From contig NZ_CP098039.1 in NCBI RefSeq assembly GCF_023650955.1, positions 2,480,001 to 2,544,000 of the forward strand: a stretch of DNA of 64,000 bases, written 5' to 3'. Each line of letters opens with the position of its first letter. Positions within the stretch are counted from its first letter, which is position 1. This document shows, in pieces, positions 54,412 through 64,000 of the stretch. This DNA comes from Thermosynechococcus sp. HN-54 (GTDB taxonomy: Bacteria > Cyanobacteriota > Cyanobacteriia > Thermosynechococcales > Thermosynechococcaceae). Under the pieces are notes generated by a model. The model was given only the letters and a program-made list of their open reading frames with translations. It was not told the origin of the DNA and did not search any database. Position numbers and translations under genes: made by a program.

Positions 54412-56415
54412 ATGACGCTCGCGATCGCCCCCTTTCCCATCACTGCCATCATTGGCCAAGAGGCTATTAAACTGGCGCTGTTGTTGGCCGCTGTTGATCC
54501 CGGTTTGGGCGGGGTGATCATTGCGGGGCGGCGGGGGACTGCCAAATCCGTCCTTGCGCGGGGTATTCATGCCCTATTGCCCCCCATTGAAGTCATTGAT
54601 CAGGGAGAGATTCCAGTACCGATCATTGCCAACCCCGACCCCGAACGCCCCCAAGACTGGGATAGCCGCTTGCAGGCTTGGCGCCAAAGCCATCCCGATG
54701 TCGAGTTGACCACCAAAGTCATTCCAGCCCCCTTTGTGCAAATTCCCCTTGGCGTCACGGAGGATCGCCTCTTGGGAGCTGTGGATGTGAGTCAATCGGT
54801 GCAGCGGGGCGAAGCGGTCTTTCAGCCCGGCCTATTGGCGGCAGCCCACCGGGGGGTGCTCTATGTGGATGAAATCAATCTCTTGGATGAGCAATTGGCC
54901 AATGTCCTGATGGCGGTACTGAGTGCTGGCCGCAACCAAATTGAACGGGAGGGGATTAGTCTAGATCACCCTTGTCGTCCCTTTTTAATTGCCACATTTA
55001 ACCCCGACGAGGGGGAAGTGCCACCCCATCTGCTGGATCGGTTTGCGATCGCCCTATCGGCGGATACGGTTCTGGGCTTAGATGAGCGGGTTGCAGCGGT
55101 GGATCATGCCACCCAATTTGCTGATTCGCCCCAAGCCTTTTTGCAGCAGTACGATGCTGAGCTAGAGGATCTGCGCACCCAAATTATTCTGGCGCGGGAA
55201 TGGCTCAAGGAGGTGAAAATTCAACGGCAGCAAATTGCCTATCTCGTCACCGAAGCCCTACGGGGCGGTGTTCAAGGTCATCGAGCAGAACTCTTTGCAG
55301 TGCGGGTGGCCAAAGCCCATGCTGCCCTGAATGGCCGCAGCGAAGTCAATGCCGAAGATCTACGCCGCGCTGTTGAACTGGTGATTGTGCCGCGCGCCAC
55401 CCAACTGGAACCGCCGCCAGATCAACCGCCCCCACCGCCACCCCCCCCAGAGAATCAGCAGTCTGACCCCGAAGAGGAAGCCGATGAGCCAGAGACGCCA
55501 CCGAAAGAACAGCAGGAGACGCCACCCATTCCTGAGGAATTTGTTTTTGAGGCTGATGGTACAGTCTTGGATGAGTCGGTGCTCTACTTTGCCCAACTAA
55601 CCCAACGCCAAGGGAAATCGGGGAGTCGCAGCCTGATTTATTCCCAAGATCGCGGTCGCTATATCCGCCCCATTCTGCCCCGTGGCCGAGGGGGTCGAAT
55701 TGCGGTGGATGCCACCCTGCGCAGCGCTGCTCCCTACCAAAAATCCCGTCGCCTGCGCCAACCCCAACGCCGCGTCATTGTTGAAAACAGGGATCTGCGA
55801 ATTAAACGTCTGGTACGCAAGGCGGGTGCCTTGATTATTTTTGTGGTCGATGCCTCTGGCTCAATGGCACTAAACCGTATGAACTCCGCCAAGGGGGCAG
55901 TTCTCCGCCTATTGACCCAAGCCTATCAAAACCGTGACATGGTGGCCCTCATTCCCTTTCGTGGTGAGCAGGCAGAGGTGCTTCTACCGCCCACTCGATC
56001 CATTGAAGCGGCACGGCGGCGCCTTGAAACGCTGCCCTGTGGGGGTGGCTCTCCCCTTGCCCACGGCCTCACCCAAGCGGTGCGAGTAGGCTTGAATGCC
56101 CGTCAAAGTGGTGAAATTGGTCAGGTGATGATTGTGGCCATTACCGATGGTCGGGGCAATATCCCCCTGAGCCGCTCCCTTGGGGAAACCATACTGCCAG
56201 AGACCAAGCCCGATATCAAAGCAGAGATACTGGAAATTGCCGCTAAAATTCAAGCCTTGGGTCTCAAGCTCTTGGTGATTGATACCGAGAATAAGTTTGT
56301 CTCCACAGGCATGGGCAAGGAATTGGCACGGCAAGCCGGTGGCAAGTATTACCATCTGCCCAAAGCCACGGATCAGGCGATCGCCCAAGTAACCCAGAAT
56401 GCCCTGCAATTTTAG
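54412..56415 (+). CDS. chlD: Magnesium chelatase subunit D
   Basis: 667 residues. With ChlI and ChlH it inserts Mg2+ into protoporphyrin IX, the committed step of chlorophyll synthesis. AAA+ domain first ([19 protein letters not shown], Walker A-like [13 protein letters not shown], Walker [14 protein letters not shown]). A linker follows at about 340-385 with eight consecutive prolines and many Glu/Asp, then a von Willebrand A domain with the MIDAS motif [11 protein letters not shown] and [14 protein letters not shown] precedes the ATG. The proline run makes it a likely EF-P client. It converges on groEL, with a shared terminator region. Confidence 0.97.
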   Translation: MTLAIAPFPITAIIGQEAIKLALLLAAVDPGLGGVIIAGRRGTAKSVLARGIHALLPPIEVIDQGEIPVPIIANPDPERPQDWDSRLQAWRQSHPDVELTTKVIPAPFVQIPLGVTEDRLLGAVDVSQSVQRGEAVFQPGLLAAAHRGVLYVDEINLLDEQLANVLMAVLSAGRNQIEREGISLDHPCRPFLIATFNPDEGEVPPHLLDRFAIALSADTVLGLDERVAAVDHATQFADSPQAFLQQYDAELEDLRTQIILAREWLKEVKIQRQQIAYLVTEALRGGVQGHRAELFAVRVAKAHAALNGRSEVNAEDLRRAVELVIVPRATQLEPPPDQPPPPPPPPENQQSDPEEEADEPETPPKEQQETPPIPEEFVFEADGTVLDESVLYFAQLTQRQGKSGSRSLIYSQDRGRYIRPILPRGRGGRIAVDATLRSAAPYQKSRRLRQPQRRVIVENRDLRIKRLVRKAGALIIFVVDASGSMALNRMNSAKGAVLRLLTQAYQNRDMVALIPFRGEQAEVLLPPTRSIEAARRRLETLPCGGGSPLAHGLTQAVRVGLNARQSGEIGQVMIVAITDGRGNIPLSRSLGETILPETKPDIKAEILEIAAKIQALGLKLLVIDTENKFVSTGMGKELARQAGGKYYHLPKATDQAIAQVTQNALQF

Positions 56416-56423
56416 ACACCAAT

Positions 56424-56454
56424 AAAAAACTCTCCCCCCAGTTAGAGAGGAGAG
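56424..56454 (-). terminator. Intrinsic terminator between chlD and groEL
   Basis: CTCTCC at 56430-56435 pairs with GGAGAG at 56449-56454. Read on the minus strand the stem is followed by a run of six T (56424-56429), so it terminates groEL. On the plus strand it is followed by AAAATA, so it is only a weak terminator for chlD. Confidence 0.75.
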
Positions 56455-56482
56455 AAAATAGCAAACTATTAGGGTAGTGAGC

Positions 56483-58120
<1,638 letters not shown>

Positions 58121-58287
58121 CTATCCTTTAGTAACTTGGAGGTAATGATTGAGGGACTGCAAACTTGGCAGACTTCAAGCCATTGTTCACAATACTGTGG
58201 AAAACAAGCTGAGGGCAATGGCAGAAAATGTAGGGGATTCCGCACTTGCTCGCGTACACTGACAATAGATGAACAATCTTCTCAGCC

Positions 58288-58911
58288 ATGGCTGGCCGCC
58301 ACCTCAATCAGCAGCGCCTACAGATCTTCTTGTACGTTACCGTAATGCTCGGCATTGCCCTTGCAGCAGCCAAGGAGTATTCTTACTTGAACAACGGCCA
58401 AGGGGGGCAAGACTGGCAAATTGGTGCTCCCCAAGTGGATGTCATTGCTGCTCAGCCGAAACGCTCCCTTGCGGAAATACGGGTCTTTGCCCTGCAATTG
58501 GTGAATCGCGATCGCCAGCTCAATAGCCTGCCGCCCCTTGTTGCCGATGAGTTACTTACAGAGGCCGCACAACGACATGCTGAGGATATGCTCAAGCGCC
58601 AGTATTTCAGCCATGTCAATCCAGAAGGGGAATCGCCAATGGATCGCTTTATCGCTCTAGGCGGTCGCGGTGGGGTGGGTGAAAATCTCATGGAGCAGAA
58701 AGGCACCCCCGGATTGGTGCTCAACTATAAGCTGATTGAGCGCTTCCAAAAAGGCTGGATGTCCAGTGAGGGGCATCGCCAAAATATTCTTCATCCTGAA
58801 TTTACCCGTTTTGGTTTTGGGATTGCTGTGAACCCAGCACGGGGAAACGTATATGCTGTCCAGATGTTTGCGCTCCCCCCCAGTAAGAGGGGAGCCTTGG
58901 TGGAGAAATAG
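58288..58911 (+). CDS. CAP (SCP/PR1) domain protein, membrane-anchored
   Basis: 207 residues. A hydrophobic N-terminal segment (QIFLYVTVMLGIALAAAKEY) is a signal or anchor. The CAP domain is clear from about 65: VNRDRQLNSLPPLVADELLTEAAQRHAEDM, YFSHVNPEGESPMDRF, GENLMEQKG and GHRQNILHPEFTRFGFGIAVN, including the two His of the family cleft. Extracytoplasmic; function in bacteria mostly unknown, sometimes sterol or lipid binding. Head-to-head with groEL across 173 bp. Confidence 0.93.
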   Translation: MAGRHLNQQRLQIFLYVTVMLGIALAAAKEYSYLNNGQGGQDWQIGAPQVDVIAAQPKRSLAEIRVFALQLVNRDRQLNSLPPLVADELLTEAAQRHAEDMLKRQYFSHVNPEGESPMDRFIALGGRGGVGENLMEQKGTPGLVLNYKLIERFQKGWMSSEGHRQNILHPEFTRFGFGIAVNPARGNVYAVQMFALPPSKRGALVEK

Positions 58912-58956
58912 AAGAAATGTCAATCTAGATAGAGGTAACGCTCGCAACACTTAATC

Positions 58957-59202
58957 ATGTTTACAGAAGAGATGTACGTTGTCCTCGAATCCACTGCCAG
59001 CGATGAGACATTTCTCACGCCGATGGAGCTACAGGCCAAGCTGGTGGAGTATTTAACAGGAACCGATGTTTCCCTAACGCCGGATCTGCTTGCTTTGCCC
59101 GATGTGGAAAGTCGTGCCCACTACCTCATGACAACGGGTTGTGAACTGCAATTACCCAATGGTGGCTACCTTCAGTGGTATGCCGTGCGTTTAGAAAAAT
59201 AA
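58957..59202 (+). CDS. crr7: Chlororespiratory reduction protein 7 homologue
   Basis: 81 residues. EEMYVVLESTASDETFLTPMELQAKLVEYL and the end GGYLQWYAVRLEK match the CRR7 family as I recall it. In plants CRR7 is needed for assembly of the NDH-1 subcomplex A; the cyanobacterial homologue is less studied. With crr6 at 19.4 kb and ndhC/J/H, this window holds several NDH-1 genes. A gene for an SRPBCC protein follows after 140 bp. Confidence 0.83.
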   Translation: MFTEEMYVVLESTASDETFLTPMELQAKLVEYLTGTDVSLTPDLLALPDVESRAHYLMTTGCELQLPNGGYLQWYAVRLEK

Positions 59203-59342
59203 TCGTTACAGAGGGTTACGAAACTCCTGCTCGGAAAATTCCGTTCTAATATAGATAAGGCTCTTGGATCAATAAAGGGTTCAGACGATTATTTATTCTT
59301 TCGTGGTATCCAAATCGTCAGGAATAGCAGGGTAACGAGACT

Positions 59343-59852
59343 GTGGCCGATCGCCGTCGTCAACAAAAGAAAAAACAGCAAATGACCTACAGTTGGCTGT
59401 TGGCAGGCACCTATCAAGCCCTTAGCTCTGCATCGGTGGATTTGATCTGGCGCAAAGTGGTGAATTTGGCCGATGTGTCGTGGCATCCTTTGATTTTGCG
59501 CACGAATGTGCCCTACGGACTTGTACCCAAGCCAGGGTTTATTTTCCAAGCCATGACCCGTTGGATTCCGTGGCCGATTCAGATTTTTGTCGAACGGGTA
59601 TCACCGGGGAAACTGTTGAGTATACGCATTTTGGTCTTGCCGGGGGTAGAGGAACGGGTGACCTATCGTTTAGAATCAACGGTCTGTGGGAGTCAGATTT
59701 CCTGCTCCGTGATGTTGCGGGGCTGGCTGGCGCCGCTGATTTGGTCGCTGATTCGTGATTATGCGGCAGTGTTGGCTGCCCGTCTGGCGATCGCTGCTGA
59801 AAAGGAACCCCCCTCTGCGAAGCCCCCCATTGACCCCTGTTTAGGTTTTTAG
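59343..59852 (+). CDS. SRPBCC-like (START-fold) protein
   Basis: 169 residues from a GTG at 59343 with AGGG upstream; an ATG at 59382 (MTYSWLLAG) would remove a very basic 13-residue tail and cannot be excluded. [86 protein letters not shown] and a long C-terminal helix ([23 protein letters not shown]) fit the SRPBCC lipid- or ligand-binding fold. Ligand unknown. It is 19 bp before argB on the same strand. Confidence 0.78.
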   Translation: MADRRRQQKKKQQMTYSWLLAGTYQALSSASVDLIWRKVVNLADVSWHPLILRTNVPYGLVPKPGFIFQAMTRWIPWPIQIFVERVSPGKLLSIRILVLPGVEERVTYRLESTVCGSQISCSVMLRGWLAPLIWSLIRDYAAVLAARLAIAAEKEPPSAKPPIDPCLGF

Positions 59853-59871
59853 CCTGACGAGAGAGACTTCT

Positions 59872-60759
59872 ATGCTCAGCGATAGCGATCGCGTTCGTGT
59901 TCTCAGTGAAGCCCTGCCTTATCTCCAGGCCTTTGCCGGACGGACATTTGTGGTCAAATACGGCGGCGCCGCTATGAAGGAGGAACACCTCAAAGATTCC
60001 GTGATTCGCGATATTGTCTTTCTCTCCTATGTGGGGATTCGCCCGGTGGTTGTCCACGGCGGTGGCCCTGAAATCAATACGTGGCTGGGCAAACTCAACA
60101 TCGAGCCACAATTCAAAAATGGGTTGCGTGTCACCGATGCAGCCACGATGGATGTGGTGGAGATGGTTTTGGTGGGTCGGGTCAACAAGGAAATTGTGAC
60201 GCTGATCAATCGGGCAGGCGGACAAGCGGTCGGGCTGTGTGGCAAAGATGGCAATTTGATTCGCGCTCGTGCCCAAGGGGAAGAGAGCATTGGCTTTGTG
60301 GGTGAAGTACAGGGAGTGGATACCCGTGTGATCAGCGCCCTTGTGGACAAAGGGTACATTCCCGTCATCTCCAGTGTGGCTGCTGATGAGAGAGGGCAAG
60401 CCTACAACATCAATGCCGATACAGTTGCTGGCGAGATTGCAGCGGCCTTGGGGGCTGAGAAGCTGATTTTACTGACGGATACCGCAGGCATTTTGCGGGA
60501 TTATCGTGATCCCAGTACCCTCATTTATCGCCTTGATATTGCCGAAGCCCGCCGATTAATTAAAGAGGGGGTTGTCTCTGGCGGGATGATTCCTAAGGTC
60601 ACCTGTTGCGTGCGATCGCTTGCTCAGGGGGTCAAGGCAGCGCACATTATTGATGGCCGGGTGCCCCACGCCCTATTACTGGAAATTTTTACCGATTCGG
60701 GGATTGGCTCAATGCTCGTGGGTTCCAATGCAGCCTACGATCGCGCCTTTACTGATTGA
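59872..60759 (+). CDS. argB: Acetylglutamate kinase
   Basis: 295 residues. The second arginine-synthesis step, phosphorylating N-acetylglutamate. [77 protein letters not shown] and [27 protein letters not shown] are all family motifs. The N-terminal helix before the core ([18 protein letters not shown]) is the extension seen in arginine-inhibited hexameric enzymes. In cyanobacteria the enzyme is relieved from arginine inhibition by PII. GAGAG precedes the ATG. Confidence 0.97.
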   Translation: MLSDSDRVRVLSEALPYLQAFAGRTFVVKYGGAAMKEEHLKDSVIRDIVFLSYVGIRPVVVHGGGPEINTWLGKLNIEPQFKNGLRVTDAATMDVVEMVLVGRVNKEIVTLINRAGGQAVGLCGKDGNLIRARAQGEESIGFVGEVQGVDTRVISALVDKGYIPVISSVAADERGQAYNINADTVAGEIAAALGAEKLILLTDTAGILRDYRDPSTLIYRLDIAEARRLIKEGVVSGGMIPKVTCCVRSLAQGVKAAHIIDGRVPHALLLEIFTDSGIGSMLVGSNAAYDRAFTD

Positions 60760-60827
60760 AACTTTTTGCATGAAAAAGGGCGTCCTAGGGTATGACAAGG
60801 AGGTTTTAGCGTAAGCGCCTATTACTT

Positions 60828-61166
60828 ATGAAATTATTCTCTTTAATCCTAATTAGTAGCGGCTTAGCCACTAGCCTGACACTGCCAGCAGGTGCCCTTC
60901 CCCAACCCTATCCCCAAGTGGCGGTGAGTAGTTTCATGGGGACGTGTATTGAGCGTGGCCGGCGATCGGCGCCCCTTGTCCCCCGTTCAATGATGAATAA
61001 CATTTGTCAGTGCTCTATTAACTACCTACAACAGCGGGTGAGCTACGCCGACTTTCAGACCCTTGATCCCAATGGTGGTCAACCCCAGTCACCTCGCCAG
61101 CAGCAAGCACAGCGGGTTCTGGACGAGAGTGTCAGCTACTGCATTCGCCAGCAACTGGGGATTTAG
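60828..61166 (+). CDS. Small secreted cysteine-containing protein, unknown function
   Basis: 112 residues with a signal peptide (KLFSLILISSGLATSLTLP, cleavage near GALPQ at 23-25). The mature part has Cys in FMGTCIERGRR, NNICQCSINYLQQRV and VSYCIRQQ, four in all, probably two disulfides. The pattern SFMGTC... with MMNNICQCS recurs in small periplasmic proteins of cyanobacteria as far as I recall, but no function is known. AAGGAGG lies upstream but about 27 bases from the ATG, so it does not serve this start. Confidence 0.62.
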   Translation: MKLFSLILISSGLATSLTLPAGALPQPYPQVAVSSFMGTCIERGRRSAPLVPRSMMNNICQCSINYLQQRVSYADFQTLDPNGGQPQSPRQQQAQRVLDESVSYCIRQQLGI

Positions 61167-61283
61167 GCACTTTTTGAGCCTGCTGAGCGTCGGAAAACTT
61201 AGCTTGCGATCGCCAACGGCCAAGGCAAGTCTTTGTGCTAGATTGGGCGTAGGCTAAAGGATCGACAATTTAGGACGAATCAT

Positions 61284-62585
61284 ATGGGAATCACACACCG
61301 CACGCTCGTTGTCAGTACGACAGTCGTCATGACGGCATTGGTGGCTGTCACGGGTGCGGGTCTGCACTGGTCCCGTAGTTTAGCGGGTTTTCGCCAAAGT
61401 CCTAAGGAACTGGTGGATGAAGTGTGGCAGGTCATTGACCGTGAGTACGTGGATGCCACCTTCAATGGCAATGACTGGCGTGCCGTGCGGCGGGAATTTC
61501 TCTCGCGGAACTACACCAAACCCGAGGATGCTTACAAAGCGGCACGGGAAATGCTCGAGAAGCTCAATGACCCCTACACCCGCTTTATGGATCCGGAGCA
61601 GTTTCGCTCCATGCAAATTGAAACCTCTGGTGAACTCACGGGGGTAGGCATCACCATTACCCAAGACGAAAAGACCAAAGAAATCACGGTGGTTTCCCCC
61701 ATTGAAGGGAGTCCAGCCGCTGAGATGGGTCTAATGGCCAAGGATGTGATCCTAAAAATTGACGGCAAATCCACTAAGGGCATGGATCTCAACCAAGCCG
61801 TCAGCATGATCCGTGGCCCTGTGAATACAAAGGTGCGCTTAACCATCCAGCGGGGCGATCAAATCTTGAACTACGAGATCACCCGTGCCCGCATTGAAAT
61901 TCATCCCGTTCGCCACAGTTTGCGCCAAACCCCCCAGGGCCCTGTTGGCTATATTCGTCTTGTCACCTTTAGCTCCAATGCGGCGGCGGAAATGCGCGCA
62001 GCCATTCGCGATCTAGAGAAGCAAGGCGTCGAAGGCTATATTCTAGATTTGCGCTCCAACCCGGGGGGACTGCTCTTTGCCAGTGCCGAAATTGCCCGTA
62101 TGTTTCTACCACAGGGAGATATTGTCTCCACGGTCAACCGCCAAGGGGAAGCAGAGCGCTTACGCGCGGGTCGTGGTTTCTTGACCAGTAAACCCCTGGT
62201 GGTGCTGATTGATGGCGGGTCTGCAAGTGCCAGTGAAATCTTAGCGGGTGCTCTCCAGGATAATAACCGCGCAGTATTGGTGGGAACCCGCACCTTTGGG
62301 AAAGGCTTGGTGCAGTCCGTGCAGCCGGTAGGTGAAGGGGCAGGCATTGCGGTGACGATCGCCAAATACTTTACCCCCAGTGGCCGCGATATTAACAAGA
62401 AGGGCATTGAACCCGATATTGAAGTTACCCTCACTGAGCAGCAGCGCCAACAACTGACTCGCGATGACATTGCCACCGATCGCGATCCTCAATTTACACG
62501 AGCGTTAGCGGTTCTCAATGAACGCATCCTAGCAGAGCGACGCAACACCCAATCAGCGCGTCCCCCCCAGACAGCTAATCCTTAA
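61284..62585 (+). CDS. Carboxyl-terminal processing protease (S41, CtpA family)
   Basis: 433 residues. N-terminal signal/anchor (TTVVMTALVAVTGAGLHW), a helical part (LVDEVWQVIDREYVDATFNGNDW), a PDZ domain (about 115-200; GVGITITQD, IEGSPAAEMGLMAKDVILKIDG), then the catalytic region with Ser in VVLIDGGSASASEILAGAL and Lys in VGTRTFGKGLVQSV, a Ser-Lys dyad. Paralogues in cyanobacteria include CtpA, which trims the D1 precursor, plus CtpB and CtpC. Which one this is cannot be settled by eye. It would act in the lumen or periplasm. Confidence 0.92.
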   Translation: MGITHRTLVVSTTVVMTALVAVTGAGLHWSRSLAGFRQSPKELVDEVWQVIDREYVDATFNGNDWRAVRREFLSRNYTKPEDAYKAAREMLEKLNDPYTRFMDPEQFRSMQIETSGELTGVGITITQDEKTKEITVVSPIEGSPAAEMGLMAKDVILKIDGKSTKGMDLNQAVSMIRGPVNTKVRLTIQRGDQILNYEITRARIEIHPVRHSLRQTPQGPVGYIRLVTFSSNAAAEMRAAIRDLEKQGVEGYILDLRSNPGGLLFASAEIARMFLPQGDIVSTVNRQGEAERLRAGRGFLTSKPLVVLIDGGSASASEILAGALQDNNRAVLVGTRTFGKGLVQSVQPVGEGAGIAVTIAKYFTPSGRDINKKGIEPDIEVTLTEQQRQQLTRDDIATDRDPQFTRALAVLNERILAERRNTQSARPPQTANP

Positions 62586-62608
62586 GTTCACTCAGTTAGG
62601 TAATCACC

Positions 62609-63499
62609 GTGGCCGACCACCGCCGACAAGCCCAATGGGTATTGCTCTTGGTGCTAGGGGTCAATGTTGCCCTGACCGTCATTAAGGCGGTTGTCGGGGT
62701 TCTCAGTCATTCCCTCAGTTTGCAGGCTGATGCCCTACATAGTCTGACCGATGCCGGTAGTAGCATCTTGGGCTTAGTGGCCATGCAGTGGGCGAATCCC
62801 CATCCCGATCGCGACCATCCCTACGGCCACCAAAAGTTTGAAGCTTTGGGCGCATTGGGGATTGCCGCCTTCTTGGGCATGGTGTGCTTTGAGATATTAC
62901 AAAGTGCGGTTGAGCGCCTGCTGCATAAAAGCAGTGCGGTGACGATTACAGGGGCAGAACTATGGATTGTGATCCTCGTTCTTGGCATGAATATTGGCCT
63001 TACCCTCTATGAGCACCACATGGGGCACAAGCTCAATAATTCGGTTTTGATTGCTGATGCCAAGCATACCCTGAGTGATGTTTGGACCACGATTATTGTT
63101 CTCTTGGGGCTGATTGGGGTTTGGACGTTCAACTGGGATTGGTTAGATGTGGTGCTGGCATTTCCAGTTGCGGCTCTCGTCTTTTGGAGTGCTTGGGAAG
63201 TCCTCAAGCATAACATTCCTTGGTTGGTGGATGAGGTGGCGATCGCCCCAGAAGCGATTCATGAACTGGTGATGACAGTGCCAGGGGTGGTCAATTGCCA
63301 CGACATTAGCTCGCGGGGCATAGTGGGACGCCAAGTATTTATTGAGATGCACCTTATCGTCGAGGCCGAAGATATTCCCACTGCCCATGACATTACTGAG
63401 CAAATTGAAGCCCTGCTGCAAGACCGCTATGGACCGGCTCGCATTGTCATCCAGGTTGAACCGCCGAACTACGAATCCAGTCAGATCAGCTTCTCGTAG
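62609..63499 (+). CDS. Cation diffusion facilitator transporter
   Basis: 296 residues from a GTG with AGGT upstream. Six membrane helices in the first 200 residues. Metal-site motifs: SLQADALHSLTDAGSS in helix 2 and IADAKHTLSDVWTT in helix 5 (HxxxD pairs), with the histidine-containing loop DRDHPYGHQKFEALG between. The cytoplasmic C-terminal domain (VMTVPGVVNCHDISSRGIVGRQVFIEMHLIVE) is standard. Zinc, iron or manganese efflux is likely; HxxxD at helix 2 suits Zn or Co. It lies 23 bp behind the CtpA-family gene. Confidence 0.92.
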   Translation: MADHRRQAQWVLLLVLGVNVALTVIKAVVGVLSHSLSLQADALHSLTDAGSSILGLVAMQWANPHPDRDHPYGHQKFEALGALGIAAFLGMVCFEILQSAVERLLHKSSAVTITGAELWIVILVLGMNIGLTLYEHHMGHKLNNSVLIADAKHTLSDVWTTIIVLLGLIGVWTFNWDWLDVVLAFPVAALVFWSAWEVLKHNIPWLVDEVAIAPEAIHELVMTVPGVVNCHDISSRGIVGRQVFIEMHLIVEAEDIPTAHDITEQIEALLQDRYGPARIVIQVEPPNYESSQISFS

Positions 63500-63552
63500 G
63501 TGATTTCTGCTATTTTTTGAGCATCTGCGCAGAGCAACTGAGGAGTGACCCT

Positions 63553-64000
63553 GTGGTGTACGACTGTATTGTTGTTGGTTCAGGCCCTGCGGGCGGGGCA
63601 GCTGCCTATCACTTGGCCAAGCGAGGCCATCAGGTGTTGGTTCTGGAAAAGGAAAGCTTGCCCCGCTACAAGCCCTGTGGGGGGGGTGTGTCGCCCCAAG
63701 TGCAAGCTTGGTTTGACTTTGACTTTAGTCCGGCTATCTCCCTGAAGCTGACGCAAATGGTCTGTACATGGCAGGGTGGAGAGGCACAAGTACTGGAACT
63801 GCCCCCAGAGCAAGCCGTTTGGATGGTGCGCCGAGACGTGTTTGATTATTTTCTGATTCAGCAGGCGCAGCAACAGGGGGCACAAGTAGAGGCTCAAACC
63901 CCAGTCACAGGTCTGACCTGGGGGGGCGATCGCTGGCGGGTGCATACGCCCAAGGGGGATTTCACAGCGCAGTATCTCATTGGCTGTGATGGTGCCAAAG
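63553..64000 (+). CDS. Geranylgeranyl reductase family flavoprotein, N-terminal part
   Basis: The frame is open to the window edge, about 149 codons. GAGGAG precedes a GTG at 63553 (a second GTG follows directly). The N-terminus is an FAD-binding Rossmann fold: DCIVVGSGPAGGAAAYHLAKRG and the adenine-site acid in LVLEKESLPRYK, followed by PCGGGVSP. That YKPCGGGV motif is typical of geranylgeranyl reductase (ChlP-like) and related flavoproteins. True ChlP is only one member, so which reductase this is stays open. The segment ends at LIGCDGAK, the second FAD motif. Confidence 0.82.
   Translation, partial: MVYDCIVVGSGPAGGAAAYHLAKRGHQVLVLEKESLPRYKPCGGGVSPQVQAWFDFDFSPAISLKLTQMVCTWQGGEAQVLELPPEQAVWMVRRDVFDYFLIQQAQQQGAQVEAQTPVTGLTWGGDRWRVHTPKGDFTAQYLIGCDGAK

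Noticed and set aside
60770-60814. Tiny frame ATGAAAAAGG... between argB and the secreted-protein gene
   Set aside because: Fourteen codons with no ribosome site and no match to a known small photosynthetic peptide.

Overview
The window is cyanobacterial and most likely from Thermosynechococcus. The HIP1 octamer GCGATCGC recurs through nearly all genes. The content is that of an oxygenic phototroph: acyl-ACP reductase next to accA, psbV, petJ, ndhH/ndhJ/ndhC, chlD, acsF, petM, crr6 and crr7. The tandem psbV-psbV2-petJ, with a psbV2 whose second haem ligand is Cys, is the arrangement known from Thermosynechococcus. The assignment rests on gene content and order only; no database search was possible.

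Region by region. 1-7.1 kb: fatty-acid and cofactor genes (aar end, accA, SDR, folE, a CbiG-CobJ fusion), two small membrane proteins and a site-2 protease. 7.1-14.6 kb: an orphan HsdR-like nuclease, trnW and rplS, maf, acyl-ACP synthetase, YlqD, pyruvate dehydrogenase E2, an ECF ATPase and a GHL10-type secreted protein. 14.6-19.9 kb: a decayed glutamine synthetase gene, ilvB with a zinc-ribbon tail, efp-accB, a NifU-like scaffold and crr6. 20.0-22.3 kb: a single AT-rich, HIP1-free gene encoding a DEDDh exonuclease fused to a P-loop ATPase, the best candidate here for an undescribed defence protein. 22.4-30.3 kb: sugar kinase, GTPase, trnR, peroxiredoxin, ndhH, glgC and the cytochrome c cluster, which ends in a strong terminator. 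30.4-38.3 kb: a large GAF/PAS/LOV/GAF/GAF hybrid histidine kinase, mtnP, a chimeric solute-binding protein, rpsF and an FAH-family hydrolase.

38.35-39.66 kb holds a CRISPR array of 19 repeats and 18 spacers. It starts five bases after the fah-family stop codon and has no cas gene anywhere in the window. It is followed by about 460 bp of non-coding, repeat-containing DNA. 40.1-50.8 kb: degenerate GTPase, WecG-type glycosyltransferase, DnaJ protein, dprA, ndhJ-ndhC (without ndhK), a PfkB kinase, acsF, small cyanobacterial conserved genes, a MITE-like element and a dienelactone hydrolase-family gene. 50.9-53.8 kb: a cobalt/nickel uptake cluster (lipoprotein, NikL-like, CbiM) running into an AEC-type permease. 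53.8-64 kb: petM, chlD, a groEL with no groES beside it, a CAP-domain protein, crr7, argB, a CtpA-family protease, a CDF transporter and the start of a geranylgeranyl-reductase-like flavoprotein.

Functionally the genes are mostly housekeeping: fatty-acid supply (aar, accA, accB, aas, E2), NDH-1 structure and maturation (ndhC/H/J, crr6, crr7), chlorophyll and corrinoid synthesis (chlD, acsF, cobJ), and electron transfer (psbV, psbV2, petJ, petM). The accessory islands are the exonuclease-ATPase gene, the HsdR-like nuclease, the CRISPR array and the MITE-like sequences.
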